Source: Anodontia alba
Taxonomy: Eukaryota; Mollusca; Bivalvia; Lucinida; Lucinidae
Reading direction: 5' to 3'
NCBI GenBank assembly: GCA_964016985.1
Contig: OZ024824.1
Location: 43,244,660 to 43,308,659, forward strand
DNA: 64,000 nt
Part shown: positions 54,501-61,830 of the stretch, in pieces
Layout of the letters: the number at the start of each line of letters is the position of its first letter
How positions within the stretch are numbered: the first letter of the stretch is position 1
The notes under the pieces: generated by a model
Seen by the model: only the letters and a program-made list of their open reading frames with translations
Database searches by the model: none
Told to the model about the DNA's origin: nothing
Translations under genes and position numbers: made by a program

Positions 54501-57500
54501 GCCAACTGACAGAGGAACAATAACATAAGCATTTATTTTCTACCATACATTTTGAGATTAAAATAACGGTGATAATGCTTATTACTTACTTATTATTTAG
54601 ATTTTGTTTGTCCCTATTTTCGGCATCAGTTGCATCTTCTCACATCTTCTCCTTTTCTAAATATAACAGAATCACATTTTAGTAATCAAGACTGGATATT
54701 CTTGGTAGATTTTTTTAAAAGGGGGCAAATTTTTAGTGTTCCTGTTTGGTTTTCTACTTACCAAGCCCTTCAGAAAACGAGTCGACTATAAAAGGAAAGC
54801 AATTATTACCTTTTAGAGAAGACCCATTTTCAAAAGGGAGGTAAAACCGTTTTGAGACTGTTGCCTTCTTTGAAAGTGTACCCATTTTCCTTAATCCATT
54901 AAAGAGTGAATAAACTCTCCCACTCTATATATTGGAAGAGTCCATTTTCGATTTTAGATATATATGATGTAGATATTCCTAAAGAAAAATGGTTTAACCA
55001 TTTGCAAACAGTGAAAACCCTGATCAGACGCCGCATACTGCGGCGTCTGATCTGGGTCTGCACTGTTTTCCAGTTACCCGTTTAGGGTTTCCGGTCTTAA
55101 ATTGGTTAAAGGGCAAATATAAAGGTTTTAATTCTACTAAATATTTAAGGGCACTTCAGTAAGGAGGTGACTGCCGAAAACCGCGTCAAATTATCTTAAA
55201 CGGTTTCTGAAATATTGCGATTTGAAATTTGATATTTAACATCCAAGAGGATTGAATTCAGGCTGCCTCATTAATATTCATGAGCCTTTTTATGACATCA
55301 TAAGGGAACAGTAAAATTTTAAACTTTTTTAAATTGCCAATATTTTTTGCTCTTTAATATGCATCAATTCAGTTTTCATATTGTTTAATTTATTCAGCTC
55401 CTTTAAACTAATATACATAGGAATTTAGCTCTTATTTTTCGTTTAAAGTGTTACATTTCAAATTTAAAAATTTCATTTAAATAATTTAAAATCCAGTTAC
55501 AATGCTTAATAATTAGCCAAAATTGACTTTTTTGATATTCATTTATATGATATACACCCAAAATTCACTATTATTAAAAAAAAACTTACGAAAAATTTAA
55601 TATTAGTCAAGTTTTAAACATTTTAAAATTTAGCTTTAAATTTAAATAACAGATTAAATTTTGAGTTAAATTCTCTATTCATGGGCTTATTTGTGGACAG
55701 AGACCAATTTCAATAATGGTTAAGGAGAAAAACTGTGTAGCATATAAGGAAATGCAGAATATTCCTACTTAAAATTTCAATTTAAAATTTAAGTTCCACT
55801 ATGATATCACAGAATATTGCATTGTGGGCCTTAATCAATACACAATCCAAGGGAGGTTACTCTAACAGGAAAAAAGGTAGGTATTGTAAATTAATCACCA
55901 TAACTTTTGATTGGATTGGAATTTTTTGATGGGGTTTCCAACAAAATAATTCTCTTAAAGCATTCTATCAACACCCTGAAAACCAGGAATAATTTAAATT
56001 TCTTTATATTTGCCCTTTAAGTACCATCAACATGAAACACTTACTCGTGTCTAGTGCAGGATTTTCATGCTCAGCCTACACCAACCAATTGAGCCACCTT
56101 ATGACAAAACCAACAAAATGGCATTTGCGCCAAAATGAAGACTCAGATCAGCCTGGGCATTCGCCCAGTCTGATCAGAGACTTCGCTATCTGCATGTAGA
56201 AAATTTGAATCCTCAGCTACCCATTGAGCACACAGCGAAGACTGATCAGACTGGGCGAATGCTGTGCGCATATGCCATTTTGTTGGTTTTGTCACAAGGT
56301 GGCTCAAGTTTGTTCTTTGGATAAAATGGTGACTTTTTGCAGTTCATCACGAAAACATGCCTATATAATTTTGACCCCCTTGAACCCCACTTTTATTTAG
56401 AGAAACTGGGGTTTACAGGGGTATAAATTATTTTTCTTATTTTTGCACAAAACATAGATTGTGGGTACTCTTTAGAACCGCCTCACCGAGGCGGTTCTAA
56501 CGAGTACCCACAATCTATGTTTTGAGCAGAAATATGAAAAAAATATCAGACTTTTTGTCTAAAAATTTTCTGTTTTTGGAGGTGAAAATATCAATATATT
56601 TGAATAGGCGTGTTTTCGTAATGTTTTATAGGACTGACTGTTAACTCTCGAACCTTAAGGGGACGGGTTTTATCATTTATATAAGGGAGACAAGTCTTTT
56701 GACTTCTTGTTTTATATCCTATACTCGAAGTCACTCCAGAATGGGGTTCTATTCTCAAAGTAAAGAATTTTTTCCCAAGAGAAGCAAATTCTTTTCTTTT
56801 AGGCTAGATCCCTTTTTATCCCCCGACCGAATAGGTTCAGGGGATATAGCGATCAGCGTGGCGTCCGTACGTCCGTCCGTAGATGCATCCTTGTACGCTC
56901 CATAACTTTAATACCCTTAGATTTTGATAATATTTGGTAGGGATGAAAAGGAGGACCAGCAGGCGTGTCGCATGCAAGAGAAACAACTCTCACTATCTTC
57001 ATTACGTACTTTTTCTAGCTATAAACCCTGAATGAATTTCTAAGCCAAATTCTTGTGCGTGCCATATTTTCTTTAGATTAGGGCTGTGTGACATCACAAA
57101 AGTTGATTTTCAGATATTTTAACTTCAATAACTTCTTATTTGCTGGTCAATTTTGATCAAACTTGGATCAAAATTTTCGGCTTGGAAAGTTCTCTTCTGA
57201 GACACATGCTTCCTTTCAACATCGCTTTTTCCTTTAAAAAGACGGGTGACATCAAGGAATAGAGCAATTATATATGCTTTGATACACAAAATAAATAATC
57301 TTTGTTTCGCTTTGAACGCATGTAATGTTTTGATCGGCAGGGGTTTTCGTTACGCTTGCCAACAAAGCAGCAATGTTCTGAAATGTTTCCATTATTATGA
57401 CTACAAACTCACTGCATCACAGTAAAACCAGGTTGCAGCACCCATACCTTGTCACAAGCAGTTGTGCTGTTGACTATTCCGAGGCGGTATTTCTCTTTGC

Positions 57501-59478
57501 AGGCCCAGGGGTTATTTAACTTTTTTTCTTGGTCAAGTCAGCTGAACATGGAATTTTCTCTGCTTATAAATGTGAAAATGCCAACATTAGTGGCATATAT
57601 TAGAAAATAGTGGCATATGTTGACAGATGCATATAACAAATATCTCCCGCAACATTGGCGGGTATCCATATTCTTATTTAAGTTCTAGCATTGTATGGAC
57701 AGCAACAGGCGTTAAGTTGATAATGTTTATTTTCTTGTTTTTGCTGGAAAGTAGAGGTTGGCATTTGACGCAATTTGTTTTCTTTGTACGAGACGACTCA
57801 CTTGAAAATATAAAGTATTTCGAAATGTTGTCTGTTGCAGCAGGTTTAAGCAATTTCATTAAGTCTTCTTTCAGATTATGCAAATGCATTGTTTACAACG
57901 GCGGCTTAGAAACACAAATGTATCTATAACAAGTGTACATCCGGGTATGGTTGATACAGAAATAGGAAGGGACTTTGTTGAGTCAAAAGCGTATGAGTTT
58001 TTCAAAAGATTAAATCGTTTAATAGGTAAGAATAGCTTCTGTCGACAGAGTCCTCCAAAATTACGTTAGTATAAAAAAAAGCTCAAGGCAGAGGTCCGTC
58101 AGCAGAATCGTAGAATATGACGCTTTTATACAGCTGTTGGTAGATTGAGAAGTTCGATTCCTATCATCAGTATCGTATAGTATTACGTTGTAGATAGCAA
58201 TTCTAATTATGTAATAAAGAACGTATAACTTTATTATACGGCTGTAAGAATGAGCATCGTATAATAAAATTTTATTACACACAGTGACACATGTAGGTAA
58301 GGATAGCAGCTTTACTTCTGTCATCAGTATCGTATAATATGGCTTTGTTTTACGACTGTAGGTGATGATTGCAGTTCTTTTTCTTGCATATCTTTTATTT
58401 CTGAAACGTGGATTTTTAATAATGCAGTCACTTTGATTGCAATATTGTGATGACATTACTCGTCAGTGACGTTTCAGTTTCTTATATAATAAAGTTTTAG
58501 GAAAGGATATATTTAATGGTTTGCCCCAAACTTTAACAGATAAATTGTAGATAGACAGACAGACAAAACATTTATTTTCTTAAATCATTTTACATGACAT
58601 ATAAGGAACAACATATTAACTTAAATGGTAGCTTAGGTGACAGTTATACATATTAATTAGTAAGTATCTTTCAGCTTAACCTACTTTAATGATAAACATA
58701 GTACATGTATGATTAGTATTCTCGCTAGTATTGCGGTCAACGCCTGTAAATAAAAAAATAATAGATTGAATCATTTTCAAAGTGAAAATACCTCCGGTTT
58801 CAGAGAGGTCTTGATACTGTTTCACTATTTTTTGCCCAGATCAGCTTCTCTAACAAACAGTTTTCTGTCGGTTTGGATATATCCAGCCAATTCATTTCAA
58901 CGTTTGTGTATGGGTATGTGCTGTGCAAAGGTTATAACTACCACATCCGGATGCTTATAAGCATAATACTTTTCTAACCTATCACTCTAGGTTTTGTTTT
59001 AATTAGTTTTTGGTTTATTTAATATCTTTCAAATTAGCCGCAACGTGGAAAAAGTCCATTCTGACGTGTGTCCAACGAAGATTCAAATTAGCCTGCGCTT
59101 GTGCGCAGTCTGATCAGTCTTCACTTTCCGCATGAAGAAACTTTGCATCCTTCTCTAACAAAAATGCGCCCAGTGAAGATTCTGATCAGACTGCGCGAAT
59201 GCGCAGGCTGATCTGAATCTTCACTGAGCGCACATGTCTGATCGTAAACGTTGCGACAGTTTCCTTTTCCTCTTGGTGTCTGGGAAGGGCTGCGGTTTGT
59301 GATTGTGGCACTCCCTGGACTTTTCTGTTACCCTTTTTTGTGAATATTCAGGAACGATGCGTACACCTCTAGAGGGAGCCAACAGTATTATCTACGCTGC
59401 TGTCAATCCAGAATTAAAAGGTGTCAGTGGAATCTATTTTAAAGACTGTAAAAACGGGCACACTACTGCAACAGCAAG
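36859..59478 (+). CDS. Short-chain dehydrogenase/reductase gene 2 (seven exons seen; last exon not found)
   Basis: Exons 36859-36934, 45296-45381, 46934-47141, 51464-51498, 54089-54295, 57875-58025 and 59352-59478 match SDR gene 1 exon for exon, with identical phases and identical lengths except exon 5 (207 against 201 bp, two extra codons). The motifs are TGANTGLGYEVAK, VCNAGV, NYLGHFLLIG, IVLVSSDMHRW, YGRSK and HPGMVDTEIG, so the catalytic residues are intact. The eighth exon, encoding the charged C-terminus, was not recognised in the remaining 4.5 kb; it may lie beyond the window or be too diverged. The protein is a likely NAD(P)-dependent oxidoreductase of the same WWOX/DHRSX/RDH-like group. 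The gene is already over 22 kb because of repeat-filled introns. Confidence 0.88.
37096..37373 (-). mobile_element. 280-bp foldback MITE, copy 5
   Basis: Ends are CATTACGAAAACATGCC / GGCATGTTTTCGTGATG, and the centre CCGCCTCGACGAGGCGG. Flanking AC on both sides is the only candidate target duplication. Confidence 0.85.
37440..37678. mobile_element. MITE (GAGCCAGCGCATGAC family)
   Basis: Degraded ends AAGCCAGCGCATGGCAAAA / TCTGTCATGCGCTTACTC enclose inverted arms CGAAGACTCAGATCAGCCTG / CAGGCTGATCTGAGTCTTCG. The inner ACTCTGATCAGACTGGGCGG matches the 56089 copy. Confidence 0.7.
38128..38182. repeat. Solo GCAAACAGTG-type hairpin
   Basis: GCAAACAGCGTAGATCCAGA pairs with GGATCTACGCTGTTT. The module is the same as the core of the TTAA MITEs but no TTAA ends were found around it. 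Similar solo modules occur at 7299-7366, 16365-16425, 21491-21567, 51555-51625 and 60415-60475. Confidence 0.6.
38229..38315. repeat. T-rich low-complexity tract
   Basis: The tract is almost entirely T with scattered A and no internal structure. Confidence 0.85.
38654..38931 (-). mobile_element. 280-bp foldback MITE, copy 6
   Basis: Ends are CATTACGAAAACATGCC / GGCATGTTCTCCTGATG, so the right terminus carries substitutions. Hairpin arms are intact. Confidence 0.83.
39268..39415. mobile_element. GAATCCATCA MITE, copy 1
   Basis: Left GAATCCATCATTGAATTTTA...GGGGACAGGAAAA pairs with TTTTCCTGTCGTCACTGAAC...ATCAGTGATCGATT. The inner part has TCCAGTGGGAAACGAG / TTTCACACTGGA. Copies 2 and 3 are at 39568 and 42368. 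Confidence 0.7.
39568..39703. mobile_element. GAATCCATCA MITE, copy 2
   Basis: GAATCCATCACTGATGTTCA and AATCAGTGATGGATTC are near-perfect inverted ends. The preceding CAAAAGAATGACTAAAATA flank recurs before copy 3. Confidence 0.75.
39770..42300. repeat. G-rich tandem array of ~340-450-bp units
   Basis: Unit landmarks are a G-rich block after TTTCCAGG at about 40600, 41056, 41452, 41790 and 42168, CAAGCTGCCCAGGCCAGGGT, AATAGAAATATTCAAATGAC, TTCCCGTAAAGAGAAAA and GCTAATGTCTATGCATTAGA. Runs of G4-G9 could form G-quadruplexes. Copies vary in length and no reading frame is conserved. Confidence 0.8.
42368..42495. mobile_element. GAATCCATCA MITE, copy 3
   Basis: It begins GAATCCATCCCTGATGTTCA and ends TCAATGATGGACTC. 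It shares CGAGGCTTGCCGAGTTTCCC with copy 2 and lies at the other end of the G-rich array. Confidence 0.72.
42801..43037. mobile_element. TTAA-flanked MITE, family 2, best copy
   Basis: TTAA is present at both ends with inverted termini CCCTTAAAGCGCCA / TTGGCGCTTTAAGGG. Further inverted pairs (TCGTCTGCT, TTTTTGCA) lead to the central hairpin GCAAACAGTGTGGACCCAGA / TCAGGGTCCACACTGTTTGC around TTAGGAGCAG. Confidence 0.85.
43696..44053. mobile_element. TA-flanked MITE with a nested foldback
   Basis: Ends CAGTAGAACTTCAATGGCTC and GAGCCATCGAAGTTCGACTG are flanked by TA. A nested hairpin at about 43820-43907 has AATCGCCTCTACGAGGCGAT at its centre and flanks of GTGTGCATTCATTAG type. Confidence 0.75.
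44635..44717. repeat. (GT)n microsatellite
   Basis: An uninterrupted GT run of about 41 units. Confidence 0.95.
44798..45023 (+). mobile_element. 280-bp foldback MITE, copy 7, one hairpin arm deleted
   Basis: Ends are CATCACGAAAACATACT / GGCGTGTTTGCGTAATG. The left arm stops at AGAACCACCTCGCC and the sequence jumps to AATATCAGAACTTTTATCTG, so roughly 55 bp of the right arm is missing. Confidence 0.82.
45296..45381 (+). CDS. SDR gene 2 exon 2
   Basis: The acceptor TTTTTGCAG ends at 45295 and the donor is GTATTA at 45382. It is 86 bp and differs from gene 1 exon 2 at only five bases, giving TVIIAC for TVVMAC. Confidence 0.9.
45470..45548. repeat. (GT)n microsatellite
   Basis: A GT run with a GCGCGC interruption near its start. 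A short palindrome follows at about 45588-45622 (CGTCGTTTCGACGTCTCGGC / GACGTCGAAACGAC). Confidence 0.9.
45903..46112. mobile_element. TTAA-flanked piggyBac-like MITE, family 1
   Basis: The left TTAA is intact and the right one is mutated to ATAA. The central hairpin TTGGCTTCTACAGAAGCCAA and the CACTGTTTGCTAAGGCAGGG flank match the other family 1 copies. Confidence 0.72.
46498..46687. mobile_element. TTAA-flanked MITE, family 2 variant
   Basis: TTAA is present at both ends with CCCTTAAAGCGCC / GGCGCTTTAAG-type termini, slightly damaged. The middle differs: AAGCTTGGCATTTTGATAGT pairs with TGTCAAGCTTTATTTTCTCT-type sequence in place of the GCAAACAGTG module. Confidence 0.65.
46934..47141 (+). 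CDS. SDR gene 2 exon 3
   Basis: The acceptor TATTTCAG ends at 46933 and the donor is GTAAGC at 47142. It encodes AMRKMDKEYKELKEKGTEDL through LDLSSFQST to VCNAGVSKANY. An open frame runs on into the intron and is not coding. Confidence 0.9.
47691..48966 (+). mobile_element. Mariner transposon, copy 2, right end lost
   Basis: The left end, GAGGGTCGTGCAAAACG then TTCTGTCACTAATAGG, follows TA at 47689-47690 and matches copy 1. The body is roughly 90% similar to copy 1 by eye. After the transposase region no counterpart of the copy 1 right terminal repeat is seen, so the element appears truncated or diverged there. Confidence 0.85.
47901..48966 (+). pseudogene. Mariner transposase pseudogene (copy 2)
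   Basis: The ATG at 47901 opens MDPKTEIRSFIKCRIRLNID and reads to a frameshift near 48026, where a T-run has changed length. The second frame runs to a stop at 48466-48468, and a third frame resumes at 48670. The first catalytic Asp (TGDETW, 48376) is kept, the second is changed to Asn (AAC at 48648), and the third (SPCDFF, 48754) is kept. With frameshifts and a lost catalytic Asp it cannot be active. Confidence 0.88.
50019..51033 (+). repeat. 25-bp minisatellite, about 40 units
   Basis: The consensus contains ATGGCTTATTTCCATCCTGT followed by ATGTA. Variant units have CTGTGT for CCTGT or drop one or two bases. It lies deep in intron 3 and gives spurious repetitive reading frames. Confidence 0.93.
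51115..51419. mobile_element. TA-flanked MITE (CAGTCGACTCTCGTTATC family), copy 3, reversed
   Basis: Ends are CAGTCGACTCTCGTTATCGC and AAGATAACGAGAGTCGATTG with TA flanks. The interior runs in reverse relative to copies 1 and 2, with a residual GGAAAAGAGGAG hairpin. It lies 43 bp upstream of the exon 4 acceptor. Confidence 0.85.
51464..51498 (+). CDS. SDR gene 2 exon 4 (35-bp microexon)
   Basis: The acceptor ACCAACAG ends at 51463 and the donor is GTAAGT at 51499. It encodes (E)KTDDGFESTLQ, aligned with the gene 1 microexon. Confidence 0.87.
53290..53518. repeat. CAGCTGAGCATAA / CCTCGGGGCC foldback element
   Basis: It matches 32043-32246 and has a central palindrome AAAATGCCAACTATTG / TTGGCATTTT. 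It ends TTTTATAACCTCGGGGCCTA. Confidence 0.7.
53745..53992 (+). repeat. Repeat with CTATTTCGATTCTAACAC end
   Basis: CTATTTCGATTCTAACACAC at 53752 and CGCGTCACGCTCTTCCGC at 53974 recur in inverted orientation at about 63302-63336 and 62903-62945. A larger palindrome pairing AGAAATAGATCGGCTGTAG with CTACAGCTGGTCTATTTC overlaps its left side from 53588. Confidence 0.5.
54089..54295 (+). CDS. SDR gene 2 exon 5 (catalytic exon)
   Basis: The acceptor TATTTACAG ends at 54088 and the donor is GTAAAC at 54296. It has 69 codons with INYLGHFLLIG, IVLVSSDMHRW and CYGRSKLYQ. The two extra codons lie in the variable loop after MHRW (PSVTFDLSQMNYS). Confidence 0.92.
54891..55109. mobile_element. TTAA-flanked MITE, family 3, copy 2
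   Basis: TTAA is present at both ends. It contains CCACTCTATATATTGGAAGA and the hairpin GCAAACAGTGAAAACCCTGA / TCTGGGTCTGCACTGTTT with a perfect GACGCCGCA/TGCGGCGTC core. It aligns over its length with 12764-12998. Confidence 0.8.
56089..56307. mobile_element. MITE with TTGAGCCACCTTATGAC ends
   Basis: Inverted ends TTGAGCCACCTTATGACAAA and TTTGTCACAAGGTGGCTCAA extend inwards through ACCAACAAAATGGCAT. Internal arms carry GATCAGACTGGGCGAATG. It is the best-preserved relative of the 4580 element. Confidence 0.82.
56345..56623 (+). mobile_element. 280-bp foldback MITE, copy 8
   Basis: Ends are CATCACGAAAACATGCC / GGCGTGTTTTCGTAATG. The hairpin centre is CCGCCTCACCGAGGCGG. Confidence 0.85.
56812..57250 (+). 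mobile_element. Helitron-like element, truncated, same family as 16790-19280
   Basis: A 5' stem-loop TATCCCC/GGGGATA precedes ATAGCGATCAGCG and GCGTCCGTACGTCCGTCCGT. The following TTTGGTAGGGATGAAAAGGA and CAGGCGTGTCGCATGCAAGA match the reverse of 19130-19220. No array or 3' end remains. Confidence 0.6.
57875..58025 (+). CDS. SDR gene 2 exon 6
   Basis: The acceptor CTTTCAG ends at 57874 and the donor is GTAAGA at 58026. It encodes IMQMHCLQRRLRNTN and SVHPGMVDTEIGRDF, then a stretch clearly diverged from gene 1 (YEFFKRLNRLI). Confidence 0.9.
59037..59255. mobile_element. MITE (CGCAACGT ends) just before exon 7
   Basis: Inverted ends GCCGCAACGT / AAACGTTGCG enclose AAGATTCAAATTAGCCTGCG and GCGCAGGCTGATCTGAATCT arms. 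It is related to 59497-59735. Confidence 0.7.
59257..59333 (+). repeat. Dispersed block adjoining the exon 7 acceptor
   Basis: It matches 34455-34530 (GGGAAGGGCTGCGGTTTGTG, ATTGTGGCA, TCCCTGGACTTTTCT). It supplies pyrimidine-rich sequence 20-50 bp upstream of the exon 7 acceptor. Confidence 0.75.
59352..59478 (+). CDS. SDR gene 2 exon 7
   Basis: The acceptor AATATTCAG ends at 59351 and the donor is GTACGT at 59479. It encodes TMRTPLEGANSIIYAAVNPE and LKGVSGIYFKDCK. MITEs and a dispersed repeat sit within 20 bp on both sides. Confidence 0.9.
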
Positions 59479-59496
59479 GTACGTGTGACAATATCA

Positions 59497-59735
59497 GAGC
59501 CGCAATGTCAGGAAACGGACCTTCGGACATGTGCACCCAGTGAAGATTCAGATCAGCCTGCGCATTCGCGCAGTCTGATCAGAATGTTCTCTGGGCGCAT
59601 TTTGGATAGCCATAGGTGCAAAGTTTCTTCGTGCGGACAATGAAGACTCTGGTCATACTGCACGGGATGCGCAGACTGATTTGAGTCTTCATTAGGCGCA
59701 TACATCAGAAGGGACGTTTTCTGACGTTGCGGCTC
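59497..59735. mobile_element. MITE (GAGCCGCAACGTCAG ends) just after exon 7
   Basis: Inverted ends GAGCCGCAATGTCAGGAAAC and TTTTCTGACGTTGCGGCTC are 19-20 bp. Inner arms are AAGATTCAGATCAGCCTGCG and CGCAGACTGATTTGAGTCTT. It begins 18 bp after the exon 7 donor. Confidence 0.82.
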
Positions 59736-59821
59736 ATTTGTTTCAATAACAGCCAAAATCCTTAACCCTGTACAGGCTCATTGGACAATGCTTTCTCATC
59801 AGCTTACATACCGTATTAATT

Positions 59822-60055
59822 CTACTGTCGACATCACTCAAAAAGACGTTTTTTGCTTGGCGTTTTATTTTAAATAAATAATTTTGTTCTGATTGACCAC
59901 AACTTATCAGAAACTATTTGTCTTTTCTGTTTCTGTGTTTGGTTCTCGAGTATATACACTAAATTAAATTTATGTTCAAACATTGGCCTGACCTATGTAA
60001 TTCCAATAGTAAAGTAAAAATTTTTTTTTTAATTTTTGTCTAAGAAAATATTCTT

Positions 60056-60094
<39 letters not shown>

Positions 60095-60410
60095 AATTTG
60101 AATTAGTGATGTTTCACAACAGTACTGCAAAAATTTCAGAAAAATTGAACTAGCAGAACTTGTTGAAAATCTGCCTCCAAGTTACTTACCCTACAGATTT
60201 CTGCATAATGTGCATACATTTTTATTATGGGGAAAAGTAAAAATATTTGATTTTTTTTCTAAAACCAATGACTAGAATAAATCTTTTTGTGCATAGGTAG
60301 TTACGACAAATGGTTTTGCATTAAATTATGGCAAAAGTTTGCAAATTTACTTCTTCTGTGGAAAGCGCCAAGCACAAAACGACTTTCTGAAAGATGTCGA
60401 AAGTACAGTA
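59822..60410. repeat. ~590-bp repeat, copy 2 of the 25085-25625 unit
   Basis: It shares GGCGTTTTATT...AAATAA, ATCAGAAACTATTTG, TTCTGTTTCTGTG, GGCCTGACCTA and the end CTGAAAGATGTCGAAAG, in the same order. The interior carries a poly(T) tract at 60057-60090. Confidence 0.65.
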
Positions 60411-60619
60411 GACGAGTGGCAAACAGTGTACACCCTGATCAGACGCGGCCTCTGATCTGGCTGTACACAGTTTGCTCATGCCATTCTGTTCCAATATTTA
60501 GGGTTATTACGGTAATGCTTCCTGTACTTAACAACTTTTCTCTGCAAAGCAGTATGTCCCATTTTCTAATCGGTAGTGTGTTTTTGTTTCCGAAGGCATA
60601 TCACTTTGACGTTTATTTA

Positions 60620-60620
<1 letters not shown>

Positions 60621-60655
<35 letters not shown>
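60621..60655. repeat. (AAT)n microsatellite
   Basis: About 12 AAT units. Confidence 0.95.
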
Positions 60656-60657
<2 letters not shown>

Positions 60658-60756
60658 TCTTTTTTATTTACAGAGGATAAAATATTTAACATACAAATAA
60701 TTATCTACCATATGGTCTTCTTAGTTAAAAAAGATACATACATACATACATATGTA

Positions 60757-60760
<4 letters not shown>

Positions 60761-60841
<81 letters not shown>

Positions 60842-61003
60842 GAACCTCGATAATTCAAAGTCCAAGGGACCAAACAGTTTTGTTTGAATTATTGAGACTT
60901 TGAATAATTGAGGATTAAAATGCATACATATATTTAAGTCGGGACTTCAAAATGATTTTGAATTATTGAGAATTTTGAATTATTGAAGCTTGAATTATCG
61001 AGG

Positions 61004-61058
<55 letters not shown>
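60761..61058. repeat. (TA)n microsatellite split by a MITE
   Basis: TA runs at 60761-60838 and about 61017-61058 flank a 179-bp insert. Confidence 0.9.
60839..61017. mobile_element. TA-targeting MITE inside a (TA)n microsatellite
   Basis: Inverted ends AGAACCTCGATAATTCAAAG and TTGAATTATCGAGGTTCT are perfect over 18 bp. Internal TTTGAATTATTGAGACTTTG phrases repeat the terminal motif. The flanks are TA on both sides. Confidence 0.82.
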
Positions 61059-61059
<1 letters not shown>

Positions 61060-61794
61060 TAGGAAACCTCAAAGATATGAGGCAGTTTTCAATATGAAAC
61101 CTTTTCTGTGGGGTTGTATATAATTATTGGGCATTTTTTTGCCCCACAATTTCTAAATGCTATTTTACTATTCTGGAGGTCTTGGAGTGTTAAGAGGTGA
61201 AATATAAAATATATAGGTTTCCTACTGAAAATCATATATACATATATACAGTCCTCCTACGGTAATCTCCCTTGGTACTATTCAGGATAACCGAACGAAA
61301 TATCCAGTACACCGGCTCTTTCTCATGTTTCGCAGATGCCAACATGTGTTAAAGTCATTAAAAACTTTTAACATCGATTTTTTCTGGAATTTTGTGCAGA
61401 GTCTATTGGTGGTTATACCTGGATTGAGGAATAAGAAAAAACGGTAAGTATTTAGTATTTACTTGTTTTCTTTTAAAAACTGATGCCTGTACCCGAACAT
61501 ATTGAAAGTGTATAAGACTTTAAACAGTTTTGAAAAGGGCGGAGGGCAGGGATGCGATTTTTAAGAAAATGACTTTTATTTTGGACCAAATTTTGTATGA
61601 ACTCGCTCTCAAATGCCTATTTACGGGTCTGTGACTTGTGTTTTGTTTCATCAGTGCTACAGTAATGTTGCTATAATTGTAATTAAATGCAACAATGCAG
61701 TTAACATCGAGTTGTCCCGTTTATAATATATTTATAGGAAGAGGACTTGATAGCTATAGCTTTTATCTTAATGATAAATATTAAACAGAAAAAG

Positions 61795-61828
<34 letters not shown>
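61795..61828. repeat. Poly(A) tract
   Basis: A run of A with one interruption. No retroelement 3' end could be recognised in front of it. Confidence 0.85.

Positions 61829-61830
<2 letters not shown>

Larger units (their letters stand above)
51499..57874 (+). other. SDR gene 2 introns 4 and 5
   Basis: Intron 4 has a hairpin of the GCAAACAGTG type (51555-51625), the CTCGGGGCC element (53290-53518) and inverted repeats at 53590-53992. Intron 5 has a TTAA MITE, a 1-kb AT-rich stretch at 55110-56080 without recognisable features, two MITEs and a truncated Helitron-like element. The stretch 51700-53150 shows nothing nameable. Confidence 0.6.
58026..59351 (+). other. SDR gene 2 intron 6
   Basis: The first kilobase shows no named element except loosely repeated ATCATCAGTATCGTATA-type phrases at 58160-58340. 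The last 320 bp is a MITE followed by a dispersed repeat. Confidence 0.6.

Noticed and set aside
55110..56080. Possible conserved non-coding element in an AT-rich block
   Set aside because: I see no structure or repetition; without comparison to another species it cannot be supported.
61402..61432. Candidate last exon of SDR gene 2 after TGTGCAG
   Set aside because: It would add only VYWWLYLD before a stop and has no similarity to the gene 1 exon 8 peptide.
61549..61640. Second candidate last exon (AG|GGATGCG) for SDR gene 2
   Set aside because: Phase fits but the peptide has no VWKQ-like helix and the upstream sequence is purine-rich, a poor acceptor.
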